DNA of 6,070 nucleotides. Origin: Flavobacterium sp. (GTDB lineage: Bacteria; Bacteroidota; Bacteroidia; Flavobacteriales; Flavobacteriaceae). The notes below the pieces were generated by a model. The model had not been told where the DNA came from and did not search any database. It was given only the letters and a program-made list of their open reading frames with translations. Location: assembly GCA_003449615.1 (NCBI GenBank), contig DMHA01000396.1, positions 1-6,070 on the forward strand. The letters are read 5' to 3'. The translations under genes and the position numbers were made by a program. Positions 5,425-6,070 of the stretch are shown in pieces (within the stretch, counting starts at the first letter, position 1; every line of letters begins with the position of its first letter).

Positions 5425-5456
5425 CTTTAAACTCTTAAACCTTTAAACCTTTAAAC
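5425..5456 (+). repeat. Four tandem 8-bp CTTTAAAC repeats
   Basis: CTTTAAAC, TCTTAAAC, CTTTAAAC and CTTTAAAC run head to tail, ending 9 bases before the rpoN ATG. Their TTAAAC core is the complement of the GTTTAA core of the upstream repeats, so the whole spacer (5376-5456) can fold back on itself around a short ATCGCAACAA loop region. Confidence 0.8.
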
Positions 5457-5465
5457 AAATAAAAA

Positions 5466-6070
5466 ATGCTTAAACAATTTCTAAATCTTAAACTTTCTCA
5501 AAAATTATCTCCACAACAAATTCAGTTGATGAAGCTAATTCAATTGCCTACGCAGGCATTCGAACAACGTTTGCTAGAAGAAATGAATGAAAATCCAGCA
5601 TTGGAATCAGGAAATGATGAGGAAGAAATTTACGATAAAGATGAATTCGATAATGATGATGCTAACGATGAATTCGATGATTATGATGATAACGAAACCG
5701 AAGACATCAGCGACATCAATATTGACGAATATCTGAGTAGCGACGAAACACCCGATTACAAAACCCAAGCCAATAATTACAGCGATGACGACGAAGAACG
5801 CGAGTCGCCATTGGTGGCTCCGATAAGCTTCCATCAGGATTTAATCAATCAGCTGAATACTTTTATACTGAATGATTCCGAACGTGAAATTGCAGAATTT
5901 CTGGTCGGAAGCATCGATGATATGGGCTATCTCCGACGCAGCATTACCGATTTGGTAGATGATATGGCGTTTACTCAAGGTATTTATACCGATGAAAAAA
6001 CAGTGGAACGTATGTTGCACATCATTCACGAATTGGAACCTTCAGGAGTTGGTGCGCGTGATTTGCAAGA
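5466..6070 (+). CDS. rpoN: RNA polymerase sigma-54 factor RpoN (5' part, cut by window end)
   Basis: The open frame from ATG 5466 continues past the right edge, giving 201 codons. Sigma-54 directs RNA polymerase to -24/-12 promoters and needs an AAA+ activator. Region I, rich in Gln and Leu, is at residues about 3-47 (KLSQKLSPQQIQLMKLIQLP, then LLEEMNENPALE). Region II is a very acidic linker (about 50-115; 19 of residues 51-80 are Asp or Glu). Region III, the core-binding domain, starts near SFHQDLINQL (121-130), with IDDMGYL (150-156) and LEPSGVGARDLQ (190-201), a hallmark of the family. The C-terminal HTH and RpoN box lie beyond the window. The start is fixed by the conserved MLKQ...LKLSQKLSPQQIQLM opening. 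It follows asnS in the same direction. Confidence 0.97.
   Translation, partial: MLKQFLNLKLSQKLSPQQIQLMKLIQLPTQAFEQRLLEEMNENPALESGNDEEEIYDKDEFDNDDANDEFDDYDDNETEDISDINIDEYLSSDETPDYKTQANNYSDDDEERESPLVAPISFHQDLINQLNTFILNDSEREIAEFLVGSIDDMGYLRRSITDLVDDMAFTQGIYTDEKTVERMLHIIHELEPSGVGARDLQ

Noticed and set aside
5376..5456. CRISPR array in the asnS-rpoN spacer
   Set aside because: The units are 8-20 bp and directly abutting, with no unique spacers, so they are simple tandem repeats.
5607..6029. Two minus-strand frames opposite the rpoN start, one giving a hydrophobic Ile/Val-rich peptide that resembles membrane segments
   Set aside because: The hydrophobic look comes from reading the GAT/GAA-rich acidic region of rpoN backwards, which yields ATC/TTC codons; rpoN is clearly the real gene.

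Overview
The window looks like the chromosome of a Bacteroidota member, most likely Flavobacterium or a close relative. The evidence is the A+T-rich sequence, near absence of Shine-Dalgarno sites, several TAnnTTTG-type -7 promoter elements, a typical Bacteroidota signal peptide ending in NAQ, and an AsnRS gene followed directly by a sigma-54 gene. Species cannot be fixed from the sequence alone.

Layout. The left half (about 1-2450) is an accessory-looking run of small genes with visibly higher A+T than the right half. It begins with a secreted retropepsin-like aspartic protease carrying a C-terminal SH3-like domain (17-739). Five bases later comes a 68-aa SANT/HTH-like protein (745-951). An approximately 80-bp intergenic element ending in a strong rho-independent terminator follows (961-1040). 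Next is a toxin-antitoxin operon, with a 74-aa antitoxin candidate overlapping a Txe/YoeB-family toxin (1110-1597), closed by a diverged second copy of the same element (1603-1680). A convergent minus-strand pair follows: an 80-aa DUF4258-like protein and a DUF2283 protein sharing a 4-bp ATGA overlap (2162-1717), with a recognisable promoter at 2194-2220. The spacer at 2163-2457 holds a nested inverted repeat (2263-2324) and a plus-strand terminator (2361-2400) that has no obvious gene upstream.

The right half starts with a stand-alone AAA_14/DUF4143 ATPase (2458-3798), then the housekeeping block asnS (3941-5374) and rpoN (5466 to beyond the window end). The rpoN gene is open to the right edge, so only its first 201 codons are seen. 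The asnS-rpoN spacer is built of short tandem GTTTAA / TTAAAC repeats of opposite sense.

How they work together. The protease and the small DNA-binding protein are probably co-transcribed, but no functional link is evident. The two small two-gene modules look like separate addiction-type or regulatory pairs collected next to a conserved core locus. I see no proven new system. The most interesting signal is the pair of homologous terminator-bearing elements, each placed after a small gene unit, which gives the left half a cassette-like look. Next is the unexplained nested inverted repeat at 2263-2324.
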